DNA of 64,000 bases, from NCBI GenBank assembly GCA_025618425.1, contig CM046845.1:9948057-10012056 (forward strand). Reading direction: 5' to 3'. This document shows positions 1 to 12,466 of the stretch, piece after piece. Under the pieces are notes generated by a model that was not told the origin of the DNA, searched no databases, and worked only from the letters and a program-made list of their open reading frames with translations. Source of the stretch: Heliocidaris tuberculata (taxonomy: Eukaryota > Echinodermata > Echinoidea > Camarodonta > Echinometridae). The position numbers and the translations under genes are program-made. How positions within the stretch are numbered: position 1 is the first letter of the stretch; every line of letters begins with the position of its first letter.

Positions 1-344
1 CATTGTGTAGTTGTACCAGGATGTAGCTTGTGGGCGAGAATGAGGTGTTAAAATATATTTTTATTAAGAAAAATAAATATGGATTCCTTTGGATTAGATC
101 TGGTGCTGCCAAGTTACAAAACCCTTGTTATCACTTTTCCAGTTTTTCGTTTGTTTTGATTACTTATTAATTCATTTGAAAAAATGCCATAGAAAAGGTG
201 TTTATGTGGTTGTCAACTGTTAAATTTGATCCTCATATAGTTATTATCGTTCATTTTTTTTTTCTCTTGACACTCTCACATCGCTCACAAGTCTAATTGT
301 CTACTTTTTGAACTCTTTTGGAAGCTCATCAAATAAAAAAGACA

Positions 345-1830
345 ATGAATAAGTATTTTACACAACTGCTTTGAAGTCATTAGAAAAACAGAACGTCAGT
401 TTAATCATAATATTACATACAAGGTAATCTTCCAATAGCTTTTCATCCAAATAAGTGTGAATGACATCTACAGTTGGTCAGCTTACAAATAATCAGGTTA
501 TAATAATCACATGTTCAAAATTCATTATTGTAAAATAAAGTGTACATCTCTCTTGGAAAATTTGCATTCCCATAATATACCAATAAAAATTAAAAACTAT
601 GAAAATGCATCAGAAATTAGTTCATTATGAATTAGTTTTCAGTCATGAATATTACAGTTGTTTTAGATATACTTCTCATGCTTTCAACAACATTTCCCCC
701 TCTTAATTCCACAATCTTCAAATCGAATAAAATTAAATACAAATAAAATAATTAAAGAAATCCTATTGAGTACATATTTTTCAACTGCTTTGAAGAATAA
801 TTTCTTTTAGAAGCTCATCAATTATTTCATTTAAAATTTATTATTGACTTTGTTTTCAATAATGAATATTACAGTCGTTTAGAATAGTCATCCTAGTACT
901 TTCAACTATATTTCCCCTTCTTGATTCATAATCTTGAAATCGAATAAAATTTTTAAAAAATAAAATAAAATAAAAAGATTTATTGAATAAGTATTTACAC
1001 ACCTGCTTTGAAGTCATTATTAAAGCAGAACGTCAGTTGAATCAAATCTTACCTGTCAAGGCTCACTTAGATAAGTATGGACCATAATCATCATTAAACT
1101 GTATAACAGTTTGTCATCCAAATGAGTTTGAATGACATCCAATCGGTTAGCTCACAAATAATCAAGTTATGTTCAAAATTCATCGTTGTAAAGTTTGCAT
1201 TCCTCTGAGAAAATTTGCATTCTTGTAAAAGTGAACATCATTCATCTACTTCTTAAATACAATAAAAATTGAAAACTATATAATTTCATTTAAAATTTGA
1301 TGACTTTGTTTCTCAATCATGAATATTACAGTCATTTCAAATATACATCTCAGTGTTTTCAACTATATTTCCCCCTCTTAATTCTTGAAATCGTATAAAA
1401 TTTAACAAAAAATAAAATCAAATAAAAAAGGCTCATTGAATAAGTATTCACACAACTACTTTGAAGTAATTAGAAATACAGAACGTCAATTCAAATCGTT
1501 ATCTTACGCGACGAGGTTCTTTTAGATTTGTAAGAACTATATTAATTAATAAATAAATTGTACTCTTTCAATAACTTGTCATCCAAATGTGTTTGAATGA
1601 AATTCAATTGGTTAGCATGCAAATGATCAAGTAATAATAATCACATGTTCAGATTTCATCATTGTAAAGTAAACTCTGAGAAAACTTGCATTATTTTAAA
1701 TAGTGAACATCATTTATCTACATGTACTTCCTGAATGCCAATAAAAATAGAGAGTCATATCAATGTTTTCAAATACATTTCCCCTCTTAGTTCCACAATC
1801 TTGGCATTCAATAAAATGATTCTTATTGAA
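345..1830. repeat. Degenerate AT-rich tandem repeat, unit about 450 bp
   Basis: Blocks recur in the same order: a segment like TTTGAAGTCATTAGAAA then CAGAACGTCA, a segment like CATCCAAATGAGTTTGAATG, a segment like AATAATCACATGTTCA, then ATTTCCCCCTCTTAATTC. Unit starts fall near 345, 983 and 1434, with a shortened copy near 764. Copies differ by many substitutions and small indels, so the array is old. No coding sequence is seen from 1 to 2718 on either strand; this stretch is downstream of the minus-strand gene ending at 2719. Confidence 0.65.
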
Positions 1831-2044
1831 TTCATAACCTTTATTAAATCATTTCTAGAATTCATATCTTTATTGCCATTTAATTTGCTATACCTCAAAT
1901 TATTAGAATTTAGAATGGAATGTCGACCGACACACACTTAAACATTAGCATAGCCAGCTTTTCGGTATGTGTGTGTTGGGGGGGGGGGGCAAGGCATCTG
2001 AATGTACAGACAAACACATTCATTTTGCACCTTGCAATGATGGT

Positions 2045-2152
2045 AAAGATGTTTTGATGATGATGATAATGATGAAGATGATGAAGGTGATAATTATGAT
2101 GATGATGATAATTATGATGATGATGATGGTGATGATGATGATGATGATGATA
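2045..2152. repeat. GAT/GATAAT microsatellite
   Basis: An interrupted run of GAT, AAT and GGT triplets. It creates apparent open frames of poly-Met or poly-Ile on the two strands, which are not genes. A short G-run lies just upstream near 1979-1989. Confidence 0.9.
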
Positions 2153-2718
2153 TACAAGTGTGCAATAACTTGCCCTCTATTTGTGAAAATATACATAAAG
2201 CATTTCCTCTCTGATTTTCGGTACATTCATGAGAAATCATATTTTTCTATTCTCATGTTTTTTATATAACTTAATCACAATAATCCATAAAAAGCAAATT
2301 GGCGACAAACCCAAAAGTAGATTATAATTATTATAATATCAATATATTTTAGTGCGATCAAGTGTTCAAGTTTTTGGTCTTTTGTAATTTCAGAAATACT
2401 ATTTCTTTTATTTTATTTATTGGTAAATTACATATTTCATGTATCTTGTCATTGCAATATGGTATATTGGTCGGTTCATTCTGTATTAAACACAAAAATT
2501 ATAGAATAGCCAATGCTTCATTATACCTATTGTTTATGCATGAAGCTCGGAATTTCTTGGAATATTCACCTTCCAAACTTACTACTTATTCTGATAAAAT
2601 TATAGTAAATACATGTAATAATTTTCATTTTGAATTTTCACCATCTAAAATGCCATGAATATCCTCCACACATGAGAAATATATCAGATCCACTGTCTCT
2701 TTGGAAAGTGTAAGTAAG

Positions 2719-5700
2719 TCATTCTTCTGTGAGAGCATTATCTTCCTCACTGTCAGAGGTGGGCTCATGTTGGTCAATTGTGGGAAGACCCAGGTAGAAG
2801 TCATGATGGGCAGGTGGAATAACGTTTGTCTTGCACAGATCCACCAAGTCTTTTTTCTTTGCAGGAGCAACGCCAAGGAGACCACTGTACAGGTTGTGCA
2901 TCATGGATTCTCTCCCGATCTGTCGGCTTCCTGACATCCGGAGCTCACGGAAATCTTCGTCAAAACTATATCTGAACTTAATGCTTGGAGATCCCTTCTC
3001 ATAGCGGAAATGTCTGATTTTCAACCAGTGTACAGGACATCCTGAACAGTCCTTCTGTTGTGCAGAAAGCAATGCCTTACTGACTGCCTTCAGGTCAACA
3101 AAGTCACCGTGGCTGAGTTTATGCACTTTGTATGGCTTTTTTCTTCTAGCCATTGCTAAGACAGTTTCCCATTGATCAGGGTGAGTGATGATGATGTTCT
3201 TGGAGGCATGCTCTATTGCGCTGTGCATACTGTCCACCTCCATTTGCGTGTGGCCTGGCTCGAGGTATATATGGTTAATGACTTGAAGGTGTGGAGAGGT
3301 TTTCACGGCATGGTATAAACCTGCAGTCAGATGGCGATTACGATTCTGACCACCGCAGGAATCCGAAAACAAAGACAACTCTGTAACAGTTTCCGGTAAG
3401 CTCTCGAAATGCTTGATCAAACATGTTCCGATTTCACAAGGCCCCCCTCTTCCCATTGATTTCATGCCACAAGTAGCAATATCCATCACCTGTGCTTTGG
3501 TTGTACAAAGTGAGGTTGTATGAGGCAAACTTTCTTTTGTAATACAGAGTCGAAGCGTGGTCAAAACCTGCTGGAGGTCAAAAGTGTATGTCTGAAACTG
3601 ATCACATTTAACGGCTCTTTCTTTTTCACGCATCTTTTGTTTCCTGCATTCCTCCTTATTTCTCAAATGTTGCATGTGTGCATCTGCAGCTTCCATCTGG
3701 TCTTGCTTAGATAAGTTTTCGAAAGCTACACAGGATTTGCATCTGTCTTTTTTGGGATGGTGGAAAGATAAGTTAAATTCTTCGTTGAAGACGGATCTGT
3801 ACACCTTCAGTGATTGTGGGTCAGTCACATGATCTTTGTATAATTCATACATTTTTGTCACATTAAGATCAGATGAGAGATACTGCCTCTTGGATGACCT
3901 CCTGCAATAGTGGGATTCAACAGTTGGAAATTGTTTAATGTGATCCCTAATTTTGTCAAGTGCTGCATCAGACGTCTTATTGTATGAAGTATTGCACCCA
4001 CGCTTGTCTTTCATTGTTCTGTTTTTGAAACTGCGGTTTACTGTATACCGAACAGTTTTCTCCGTTATATCTAACGTATTGAGGAAGAATTTACAGCAAA
4101 CCTCAATTCGTCTTCCATCATGTGTGAAGAAGTACCTTCTAGCAACACGTTTATTTTGCTTCTTTCTCTTCTTTGCAGATGTCTTCACCTCTACATGGTG
4201 AGCGATGAAGTCCCTCTGTCTCTCGTACACCCCATTTTCCCAATAGTTATTGTGTATTGTTTGCCTTTGTTCCGGGGTAAACTTTTCTCTGCAACGCAAG
4301 TGACACTTCTCAGAGCAACATTCTCCAACTTTCCTTGCGTTTACCCGTTTGCCTGATGAAGAGGTGTAAGATTCTCCTCTGTTCCGACGTCTCTTGGTGC
4401 CCCTTCTCAACTTAGCTTTGTCATCCTGGGTGTTTTCCCTTACCTGTAAAGATAAAATGTAAACTTCCTCAGTAAATCATTGTACTTGCTTCTTAAAGGT
4501 TCCCTTCTATGAAATTCTAATTCTTGTTATTTTGTACATGATACTCATCTAAATTGAAAAATGACATCCGTTTGCAATGAATACGTATCTGAATATTTTT
4601 AAAATAATATTTTTCCCACGTATTCAGGCCTAAACGAGTCTGCTAAGCTCCGCCCCCTTTTAAACCCCGAATTCTCGTTCTTCGAGCATGATTGACGTGT
4701 GACGTCACAAACCGACATCGCCGGTACTGTTTACAATATCTTGCATATATCACGCGTGCAAACTAACTTGCAGTTATATACCACCTCGAAAACCACCTCT
4801 AAATCGAAGTATGCCGCAACGCTGTGTCTTTGCAGGTTGCAGCAACATCACAAAGGAGGGTGTAAGTCTACATTTATTCCTCAAAGACCCAAATATTAGA
4901 AGAAAATGGACCTCAAAAGTGAAACTAACTCGCGTCAATTGGAAGGGGCCGAGTGACCGCAGTGTCCGTGTGTTCCGAGCACATTTGTGCGGAGGACTTC
5001 CTCGATAGTACGGGGCTGCATGCGGCGTTTGGCATCAAAAAGAGGCCGTCCCTGAAGCAAGATGCCATCCCCAAAATCAAACTTGATCTACGGTATCTAT
5101 TGATCATATATCTATTGATCAACTATCACTGTATCTACACTAACTTAGTATACCGGTAGTTATTATTCATAGCAGCACAATGAAAACATGCAAGGTAACA
5201 GGAGAGCTAAGGGTTTTCTGGATATCAATGTTAGAATTTACTAGAAACAAAACGCTACCACCCCATGCACCAGTAAAACCCTACCCAAGCCCAGGCCAGG
5301 CAGGGTCAGCAGGCGAACGACCGAACGGCACGGCGTGTACACCTGCGCACGTCGAGCTCACTGCCTCGATCAGCTATCAGCTCAGCCTCATCAGGACTGG
5401 GGCATTTTGCAAGCGCAAACAAGATTCATAATTGGTGGATATGCGTAAATTAAAATTTAATCGGCAATCTAATTATCAAAAGGAATTACTAGTTATAATT
5501 CCCAAGTCTCCCGTCGATATCTTCTCCGTTATTGAAATCAGGGACGTCTCTGTCATATAATCAGAATCCGACATGTCTGGTTCAAACAAATACGGCCGTG
5601 CCCCTAATTCCTCTTTGATTTCTTCTGTCTGAAGAAGATGTTATCGTTGGTTGATATAGGATTAAAAAAAAACTAAAATGAAGGGCTGTAATGGCACGAA

Positions 5701-8700
5701 GTCGAAGCTAGGATCTACACGAAGTCGAAGCTAGGATCTACACGAAGTTCAATAGCCTACACACACACTTTCAGCTTGCGTGGAGTCAAGCATTCTGAGT
5801 GTGACGTCACATGACGTCATCGATCGCTGGACCGATTTTCCAAAATTTTTAGGGGCGTTCCCAATTAATTTTTTATTTTCAAGTTTACAGATTAATGAAT
5901 GGAATTCAGGTAAAATGGTTGACAGATCTGGATTCACAGTAGAAAAGTCTACTAATTGAAGTTCCTTTGTAATTCCATAAAAGGGAACCTTTAACTGAAT
6001 GTATGCCATATGCACATTAAACCCCTGTGTGCCAAATAATTTATAAGTGTAACTGACTGGGGTAACTTTGTGGTGTTGAAATTGTTCTTTTGTGAAGGTA
6101 TTAGGGCAAATAAACCACAAGAGACAATGCAACACTTGAGTGAGCACACACACACACAATCATGACAGCAGAAAACGGAATCAACAAATAGCCAATATGT
6201 ACAGCAATGTCAATGTAATAGAAATGGATTCAACTGTGCATTTCGGCACTCGTGGTAAAGTAAGTGCTAAAGGGCAAGTTAACCTTTAGCAAGGTCAAAT
6301 ACTATATTTGATATAATTTCACATGTCGAAGAAACAATATCAAAGCTAGCCTTATAATAACAGGATATGAAAATCTTTGCTTAGGGAGTAATGACATCCG
6401 AAAGGTGTATACAAATTAATAAACGGTTGCCACGACCGAAAACAAATCTGCACACTGACGTGTATGCAAAGAAAGACTTACGCCTTCACACTCATCCGCA
6501 TTTCCAGCAGCATGAAGAGGAGAGACATCTCTAGTACCTTCCTGGAGTTCGTCTGCATCCCCAGCAGCACGAACGGGAGTATCATCTCTAGTACCTTCTG
6601 GGAGTTCCTCTGCACCTCCAGCAGCACGAACAGGAGATTTATTTCTGCCACCGTCTTGGAGTTCCTGCATTTCATTAAAGAAAATCATTGATTATACCAG
6701 TTTTCATGTTCTTAAAAAAGACAAGTTAGTTTTTGTCTTATTGTATTTTACTCAATGTAATATTGATTTTATACCAGCCACTGGTTGAGATTATGAAAAT
6801 GACTAAAAATAATATCCTTCATAAATGAATGATACAATTGATTACAATGTCAATTACATTCAAGCAGGAGATGATTTCCATTACACCTTTTCAATCCCTG
6901 AAAAACTGGTATATCAGTCGCAATTAATTCACCTCTAGTAAAAACTCAGTTCAATAGTTTACGATCTGATCATATTAGATGGTCATCCCGACTGGGATGA
7001 CAAGCTTTTTCTCTGATTCTTATCAATAAATATACTAACGTCTTCAGAATCTGAAATGTCCATAGGGCATTCCTGACTCCATAGGCCATCATTATCCATG
7101 CTGAGCAAGCCTTGGATCTGACAGAAAGAAAAGAAAATCAACGACAAACATGAAACTACCATCATTTAGTTACAATTCCATGCAGTTTCACTGCACTGAC
7201 TATACACAAGTTCATCTCTCCCTATTTACTACTTTATGGAGAAAAATACTACTTCCCCATGTCATAAATACCTGCCCAGGTGGTCCAAACACAGGCAGAA
7301 GTGATTTCATGGGACAAAATCAATGTTTTTTATTGAATCGGGAATTCATTTTTCCCAACAACACCACGTTCACTAAGTCTAATGATAGCATTTTGATTGT
7401 ATGATCCTTTTATTAGCATTGTCTTTTTGTAAAGCTTTGTCAGACTCACCTGATGTAGAAACAATAGAATCATGAAATTGAGCTATGTTTTAAAGCTCAC
7501 GAAGGTAACTGTTACCTGTTGCATGTTTCATTAAAAATGGTGATAAATTTACTCTATAAGCAAGGAAGAGCCGTCTAATGTGAAAATGAGACACAGAGTT
7601 TGAGAATGCTAAAGATATAACAATATCTGAGGGAGCCCTATCTTTTCTTCTTTTTTTTTTTGGGGGGGGGGTGGTGGTAGTGTTTTGTAAATACCTCTTC
7701 TTGTTGCTTGACACTAAGCACTAAGCCAAAGTCCATGACTGTTGAATCTTCTAGAAGGCCCAGGTGGATTGGGGATGTGGGATGCTTTCCAAGTCCTTCC
7801 TTTGCTGTCTGCCAAACTTCTAATAGCCCTAAATTGTAAGCAGAGGAAAGGAAAGACATGGATCCTGACATTGGAAAGATGCTAACTGAAAAAAAAAATC
7901 ACACAAAAGGAATTTTGGCACGTGTATGGATTAACACTATAGGGTCTTATTCCATGGGATTAGGAGGCATGTAATCATTAGAACAGTATAATGGAAAATC
8001 TATATTGTAATGTATTTACAACCTAAGTGGCCAAATTTTTGTACCCACCTTCATAAGCTAAGGTAATCATCCTTAAAGATTTCTATATAATCGAGAGGAT
8101 GCATTAGATCTTTTCATGTAACTGTTATGATCTGTATTCAGGGCATATCATCTCTTCTAGGCAACAAGGAAAGCATATCAATATTTTGCCTCTCACCCCC
8201 CCCAAAAAAAAACACAAAAAAACTAAGACCAATGCAGACAAAGCCTTATTTATCAGGCAGACTGTACTATCTAAGCCCCATGTCACCATGAAAAGAGTTG
8301 CCTACAAGGGAGGGCAGTATTCAAGAGGCCAATTTTATCTAGCTTTACTAAATTGGACTGTCACTCACTGTCTTCATTGATATCTTCTCCATGTTCACTT
8401 TGAGTCTGAGGGAGGCTGGAATGAGTAGCACAGACTTGCTCTACAGGTGGGTCACTTGCCCGTTCAGTCTGTTCGACATGTGCTTAAAATGAAATAATAG
8501 AATACAATATTTATCTTTGTTCATCTATATCTTTACACAATTTAGATATGTAGCATTGATGTATTTCTTGTCCTTTAATTGTCCTAAAGATTAAGATATC
8601 ATAAGTCTCAGAAGGAGAAACAACATCTTTTATGGTAAAATTGGTTTTGAGAAAAAATTATGCAGACTCTTTATATCACAGTATCAACAATTTTACTGAT

Positions 8701-11700
8701 TTACAGAAATTATATGGGCCCATCCCTTTGTCCCCTGCATGTTTTTCTATTTAATGAATTTGATTTACCTTCTTTATCAACAGCTTTGCCAGGTTTAGGT
8801 TGGGCTTGTTGGGAACTCGAAGGGCATGCAGCATGCTGCTCTTCTGGATTCTGTGGGTCATGCTCAGCTTCATTTGCTGGAAATCATTAAAATGACAATG
8901 CATCACATTAACATTTGTTAAGTCGCTTCTGCGAATTTGACATCTTTGTTAATTAGATATGCATAACATCTGTTATTTCTGTGCACACATTGCTTTCGGA
9001 AATACAGAAATATGATACAAGCTTTAATGAAATGATAAAAATGTTAGTTTCAAAATAATTAATTTAAATCTGCATGCAAGCAAATACTCTAAATTCAAGT
9101 TTTGAAAAATTACAATTTGTTCTCTTTGTTCATCAATCAAGCCTTTTATAATATAATATTCTGAATTAATATTCTGGAGGATATTTACAGTAGCTTTGCA
9201 TTGAATTTAAGATGAAAGAAAAGCTTCAAAGGGAAAATATGTCCAATTACAAGGTTACAGAATTGCATCAAATCAGTGTTCTTATGAAAAATTAATGAAA
9301 TGATCAAGAAATGATCAATAGACGTGTTACTCACAATCTGTCGACACTTCGTCAGCATGATGATTTGGAAAGAACTGAGACAAGGGTAGGTCTTCCTGAG
9401 ATTCAGAATCACTGACACTGTCGTAATCCACAACGATGCCTGTGTACCATTTCCTTATTCCCTTCATTTTCACTCTTTTCCCTTTACACAACCTCCCATC
9501 ATAGGTCAAGTCTTTTACAGCCACCGTGTTGATAGTCCTGGACTTGGCCCACTTAATGAGAGCCAGACTGTCATCATGTCCATCCGAATCCATTTCTGTG
9601 AAATTATATACATGTATACATTGTTATCAAATCAATTTCAGTGGATAAAACACTGTTAATTTTGCTTCAACCATGTTAAAATCACACTAGCAAAATGTCA
9701 AAAGAAGAAAACTATGATATGAAGCTCAAAATACATTACAATCTACCATAGATTTCAGTAAAATAAACACTGTTAAAACACATGTGACCATCAACAAAAT
9801 GCTAAATGGGTTTTGAGGGGAAAAAAAATCACATTTGATTACGCAGACTCTTTATATCACAGTATCAACAATTTTACTGATTTAGAGAAATTATATGGGA
9901 CCATCCCTTTGTCCCCTGCATGTTTTTCTATTTAATGAATTTGATTTACCTTCTTTATCAACAGCTTTGCCAGGTTTAGGTTGGGCTTGTTGGGAACTTG
10001 AAGGACATGCAGCACGCTGCTCTTCTGGATTCTGTGGGTCATGCTCAGCTTCATTTGCTGGAAATCATTAAAAAGACAATGCATCACATTAACATTTGTA
10101 ATTAGTGCTTCTATGAATATGACATCTTTGGTAATTTGATATACATAAAGTCTGTAATTTCTGTGCGCACATTGCTTTCCGAAATGGTGACATATGATGC
10201 AAGATATAATGAAATGTTAAAATCATAACTTTTAAAAACTCATTCTATGAAATATGCTTGCAGACAATATAGGTCACTCTGGAAAGAATACTTTGTTCTC
10301 TTTTATCACTTATTAAGCTTTTTACACTTAAGATATTCTGAAAAATGTTTACAAAAATTTCTTATTTCAAGTTAAGATGAAAATAAAGCTTTGCTTGGAA
10401 AGTCCCACAAGTTAAAGTTACAAAATCGTTATAAAATCAGTCTTCTCAACTTGTCATGGAAATAGTAAAAATAACACTACAAAATAAGTTTCAGAAATGA
10501 ATCTATTACAGTCTGATAAACATAAAACGGATGGTCAACATGAAGTTCATGTCAGCACGTAGTCATGCTGCAAGTACTTCATTATCATCTCTTACATTTT
10601 AAACATGAATACGGCTAAGGTTTCTAACAAGATTAACTGTCACTCACTGCCTTCATTGACATCTTCTCCAGGTTGACTTTGGGCCTGCAGAGGCCTGGAA
10701 TGAGTAGCGTGGCCACTCTGCTCTACTTGATTTTGAGGATCACTCCAATGCTCAGTCTCTCCATTGTTTTCTATAAAACAAGCAAGAACGGATTTAAATT
10801 CCTGTAATCTATCATCTTTCAATTGAATTTTTTTTTTTTTAATTTATCAAAGAGACTTTAAAATATTGTTACTTATATTCTCGTCTACTGCTATATATAT
10901 CAAAATATGAATTTCTATTTTTTCCACGATTCATAATTTGAGAATACAGTATTCAAATTTAAGCTAGCACTACCAGTATGCAAGTTATGATTAATCTATT
11001 TCTCTTTTCCTGTATTTGGTAAATTTGTATTTCATTTACCTCCCTCACTGACATCTTCTCCAGGTGGACTTGGAGCCTGTAGGAGACTGGAATGAGTAGC
11101 ACAGACTTGCTCTACAAGTGGGTCACTTGCGCGTTCAGTCTGTTCGATGTGTGCTTAAAATGAAATAATGAAATACAATATTTATTTTTGTTCATCTATA
11201 TCTTTACACAATTTAGATATGTAGCATTGATGTATAATTTCTTGTCCTTTAATTGTCCTAAAGCTGAAGATAACTAAAGTCTCAGAAGGAGAAACAACAT
11301 CTTTTATGGTTTAATTGGTTTTGAGAAAAAATTATGCAGACTCTTTATATCACAGTATCAACAATTTTACTGATTTACAGAAATTATATGGGCCCATCCC
11401 TTTGTCCCCTGCATGTTTTTCTATATAATGAATTTGATTTACCTTCTTTATCAACAGCTTTGCCAGGTTTAGGTTGGGCTTGTTGGGAACTCGAAGGGCA
11501 TGCAGCATGCTGCTCTTCTGGATTCTGTGGGTCATGCTCAGCTTCATTTGCTGGAAATCATTAAAATGACAATGCATCACATTAACATTTGTTAAGTCGC
11601 TTCTGCGAATTTGACATCTTTGTTAATTAGATATGCATAACATCTGTTATTTCTGTGCACACATTGCTTTCGGAAATACAGAAATATGATACAAGCTTTA

Positions 11701-12267
11701 ATGAAATGATAAAAATGTTAGTTTCAAAATAATTAATTTAAATCTGCATGCAAGCAAATACTCTAAATTCAAGTTTTGAAAAATTACAATTTGTTCTCTT
11801 TGTTCACCAATCAAGCCTTTTATAATACAATATTCTGAATTAATATTCTGGAGGATATTTACAGTAGCTTTGCATTGAATTTAAGATGAAAGAAAAGCTT
11901 CAAAGGGAAAATATGTCCAATTACAAGGTTACAGAATTGCATTAAATCAGTGTTCTTATGAAAAATTAATGAAATGATCAAGAAATGATCAATAGACGTG
12001 TTACTCACAATCTGTCGACACTTCGTCAGCATGATGATTTGGAAAGTACTGAGACAAGGGTAGATCTTCCTGAGATTCAGAATCACTGACACTGTCGTAA
12101 TCCACAACGATGCCTGTGTACCATTTCCTTATTCCCTTCATTTTCACTCTTTTCCCTTTACACAACCTCCCATCATAGGTCAAGTCTTTTACAGCCACCG
12201 TGTTGATAGTCCTGGACTTGGCCCACTTAATGAGAGCCAGTCTGTCATCATGTCCATCCGAATCCAT
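2719..12267 (-). CDS. Multi-exon gene: duplicated Tudor-like module plus transposase-like DUF7869 domain (about 1,123 aa)
   Basis: Twelve coding exons chain in phase with GT-AG borders: 12267-12009 (ATG), 11550-11443, 11153-11040, 10770-10648, 10057-9950, 9595-9335, 8876-8769, 8482-8369, 7885-7695, 7117-7040, 6664-6482 and 4443-2719 (stop). The first eight exon ends are all phase 1, so these exons are symmetric and can be duplicated or skipped. Residues 1-86 and about 239-324 are near-identical basic modules (motif LIKWAKSRTINTVAVKDL) that look like a Tudor/SH3 barrel. Acidic Gln/Glu-rich linkers lie between, and three 19-22-residue repeats near 489-549. Exon 12 (from 550) carries a Cys cluster (CCSEKCHLRC), KDRCKSC, FDLQ, SDSCGGQN and GHTQMEVDS, the signature I associate with DUF7869. 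Inference: a transposase-derived nuclear DNA-binding protein. Two compensating frameshifts sit inside exon 12 (separate entry). Function unknown. Confidence 0.85.
3442..3558 (-). other. Out-of-frame segment inside the DUF7869-like exon (two compensating frameshifts)
   Basis: Between residues about 845 and 883 the open frame reads a sequence with no family character (ending CGMKSMGRGG). The +1 frame over the same bases reads ASTLYYKRKFASYN and then GYCYLWHEINGKRG, which fits the pattern I recall for this family between the FDLQ and SDSCGGQN motifs. The family frame would be kept throughout by one extra base near 3557 and one fewer G in the six-G run at 3441-3446 (C on the plus strand). The two changes cancel, so the long frame stays open. 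Either the gene has diverged here or the assembly carries two indels. Confidence 0.65.
4620..4720 (+). promoter_or_regulatory. Promoter-like patch: GC box and CRE-like site
   Basis: CTCCGCCCCCTTTT near 4646 resembles a GC box and GTGACGTCAC near 4698 is a palindromic CRE/ATF-type core. They lie 90-160 bp upstream of the THAP-coding ATG at 4811. The position fits a promoter for that fragment; motif matches alone are weak. Confidence 0.35.
4811..5140 (+). pseudogene. Frameshifted THAP-domain exon
   Basis: The frame from ATG 4811 reads MPQRCVFAGCSN, then KWTSKVKLTRVNWKGPSDRS. The next frame, from about 4960, reads VCSEHICAEDF and then KKRPSLKQDAIPKIKL. Together these give the THAP order: C-x4-C near the N-terminus, Trp, C-x2-H, Phe and a terminal basic/proline box similar to AVPTIF. 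THAP domains are zinc-binding DNA-binding modules found in P-element and Kolobok transposases and in host regulators. One base gained or lost near 4955-4970 breaks the frame. No transposase body follows on this strand. The fragment lies antisense in the last intron of the DUF7869-like gene. It is probably a dead transposon or gene remnant; a sequencing indel is the alternative. Confidence 0.7.
5699..5750. repeat. Short tandem duplication, 23-bp unit
   Basis: ACGAAGTCGAAGCTAGGATC occurs twice in direct succession, followed by a third partial ACGAAGTTC. It lies in the 2-kb intron between the exons at 6664-6482 and 4443-2719. The rest of that intron (5160-6480) shows only a low-support open frame at 5749-6159 on the minus strand and short CRE-like palindromes near 5800. 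Confidence 0.8.
8420..9796. repeat. Recent tandem duplication, left copy (2,674-bp offset)
   Basis: About 1.37 kb here matches 11094-12466 with only scattered differences, introns included. It carries the exons at 9595-9335, 8876-8769 and most of 8482-8369, matching 12269-12009, 11550-11443 and 11153-11040 of the right copy. The two module copies differ by only a few residues (for example DDSLAL versus DDRLAL, QFFPN versus QYFPN). Similarity of introns as high as exons points to a young event or a collapsed/duplicated assembly. Confidence 0.9.
9841..10460. repeat. Older third copy of the exon-duplication unit
   Basis: Bases 9841-10100 match 8660-8920 closely (the exon coding ANEAEHDPQNPEEQ plus flanking intron). 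Similarity fades towards 10460 against 9117-9300. No counterpart of the Tudor-like exon remains. The block therefore records an earlier duplication before the 2,674-bp one; the related exon at 10770-10648 resembles those at 11153 and 8482. Confidence 0.75.
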
Positions 12268-12466
12268 TTCTGTGAAATTATATACATGTATACATTGTTA
12301 TCAAATCAATTTCAGTGGATAAAACACTGTTAATTTTGCTTCAACCATGTCACACTAGCAAAATGTCAAAAGAAGAAAACTATGATATGAAGCTCAAAAT
12401 ACATTACAATCTACCATAGATTTCAGTAAAATAAACACTGTTAAAACACATGTGACCATCAACACA
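11094..12466. repeat. Recent tandem duplication, right copy
   Basis: Partner of 8420-9796. It contains the presumed translation start at 12267. In the left copy the same ATG codon is internal, read through after an acceptor that adds AA before ATG. In both copies the acceptor is CAG then AAATG, so the right copy is also spliced from an upstream exon. Confidence 0.9.

Noticed and set aside
5749..6159. 136-codon minus-strand open frame
   Set aside because: No recognisable domain, and it ends in a CA microsatellite and CRE-like palindromes. It does not fit the phases of the surrounding gene.
7262..7500. Extra small exons in the minus gene ending at CAG/GTATTT and CAG/GTGAGT
   Set aside because: No acceptor gives an open in-phase exon except an 11-codon hydrophobic one. 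The neighbouring exons already join in phase without them.
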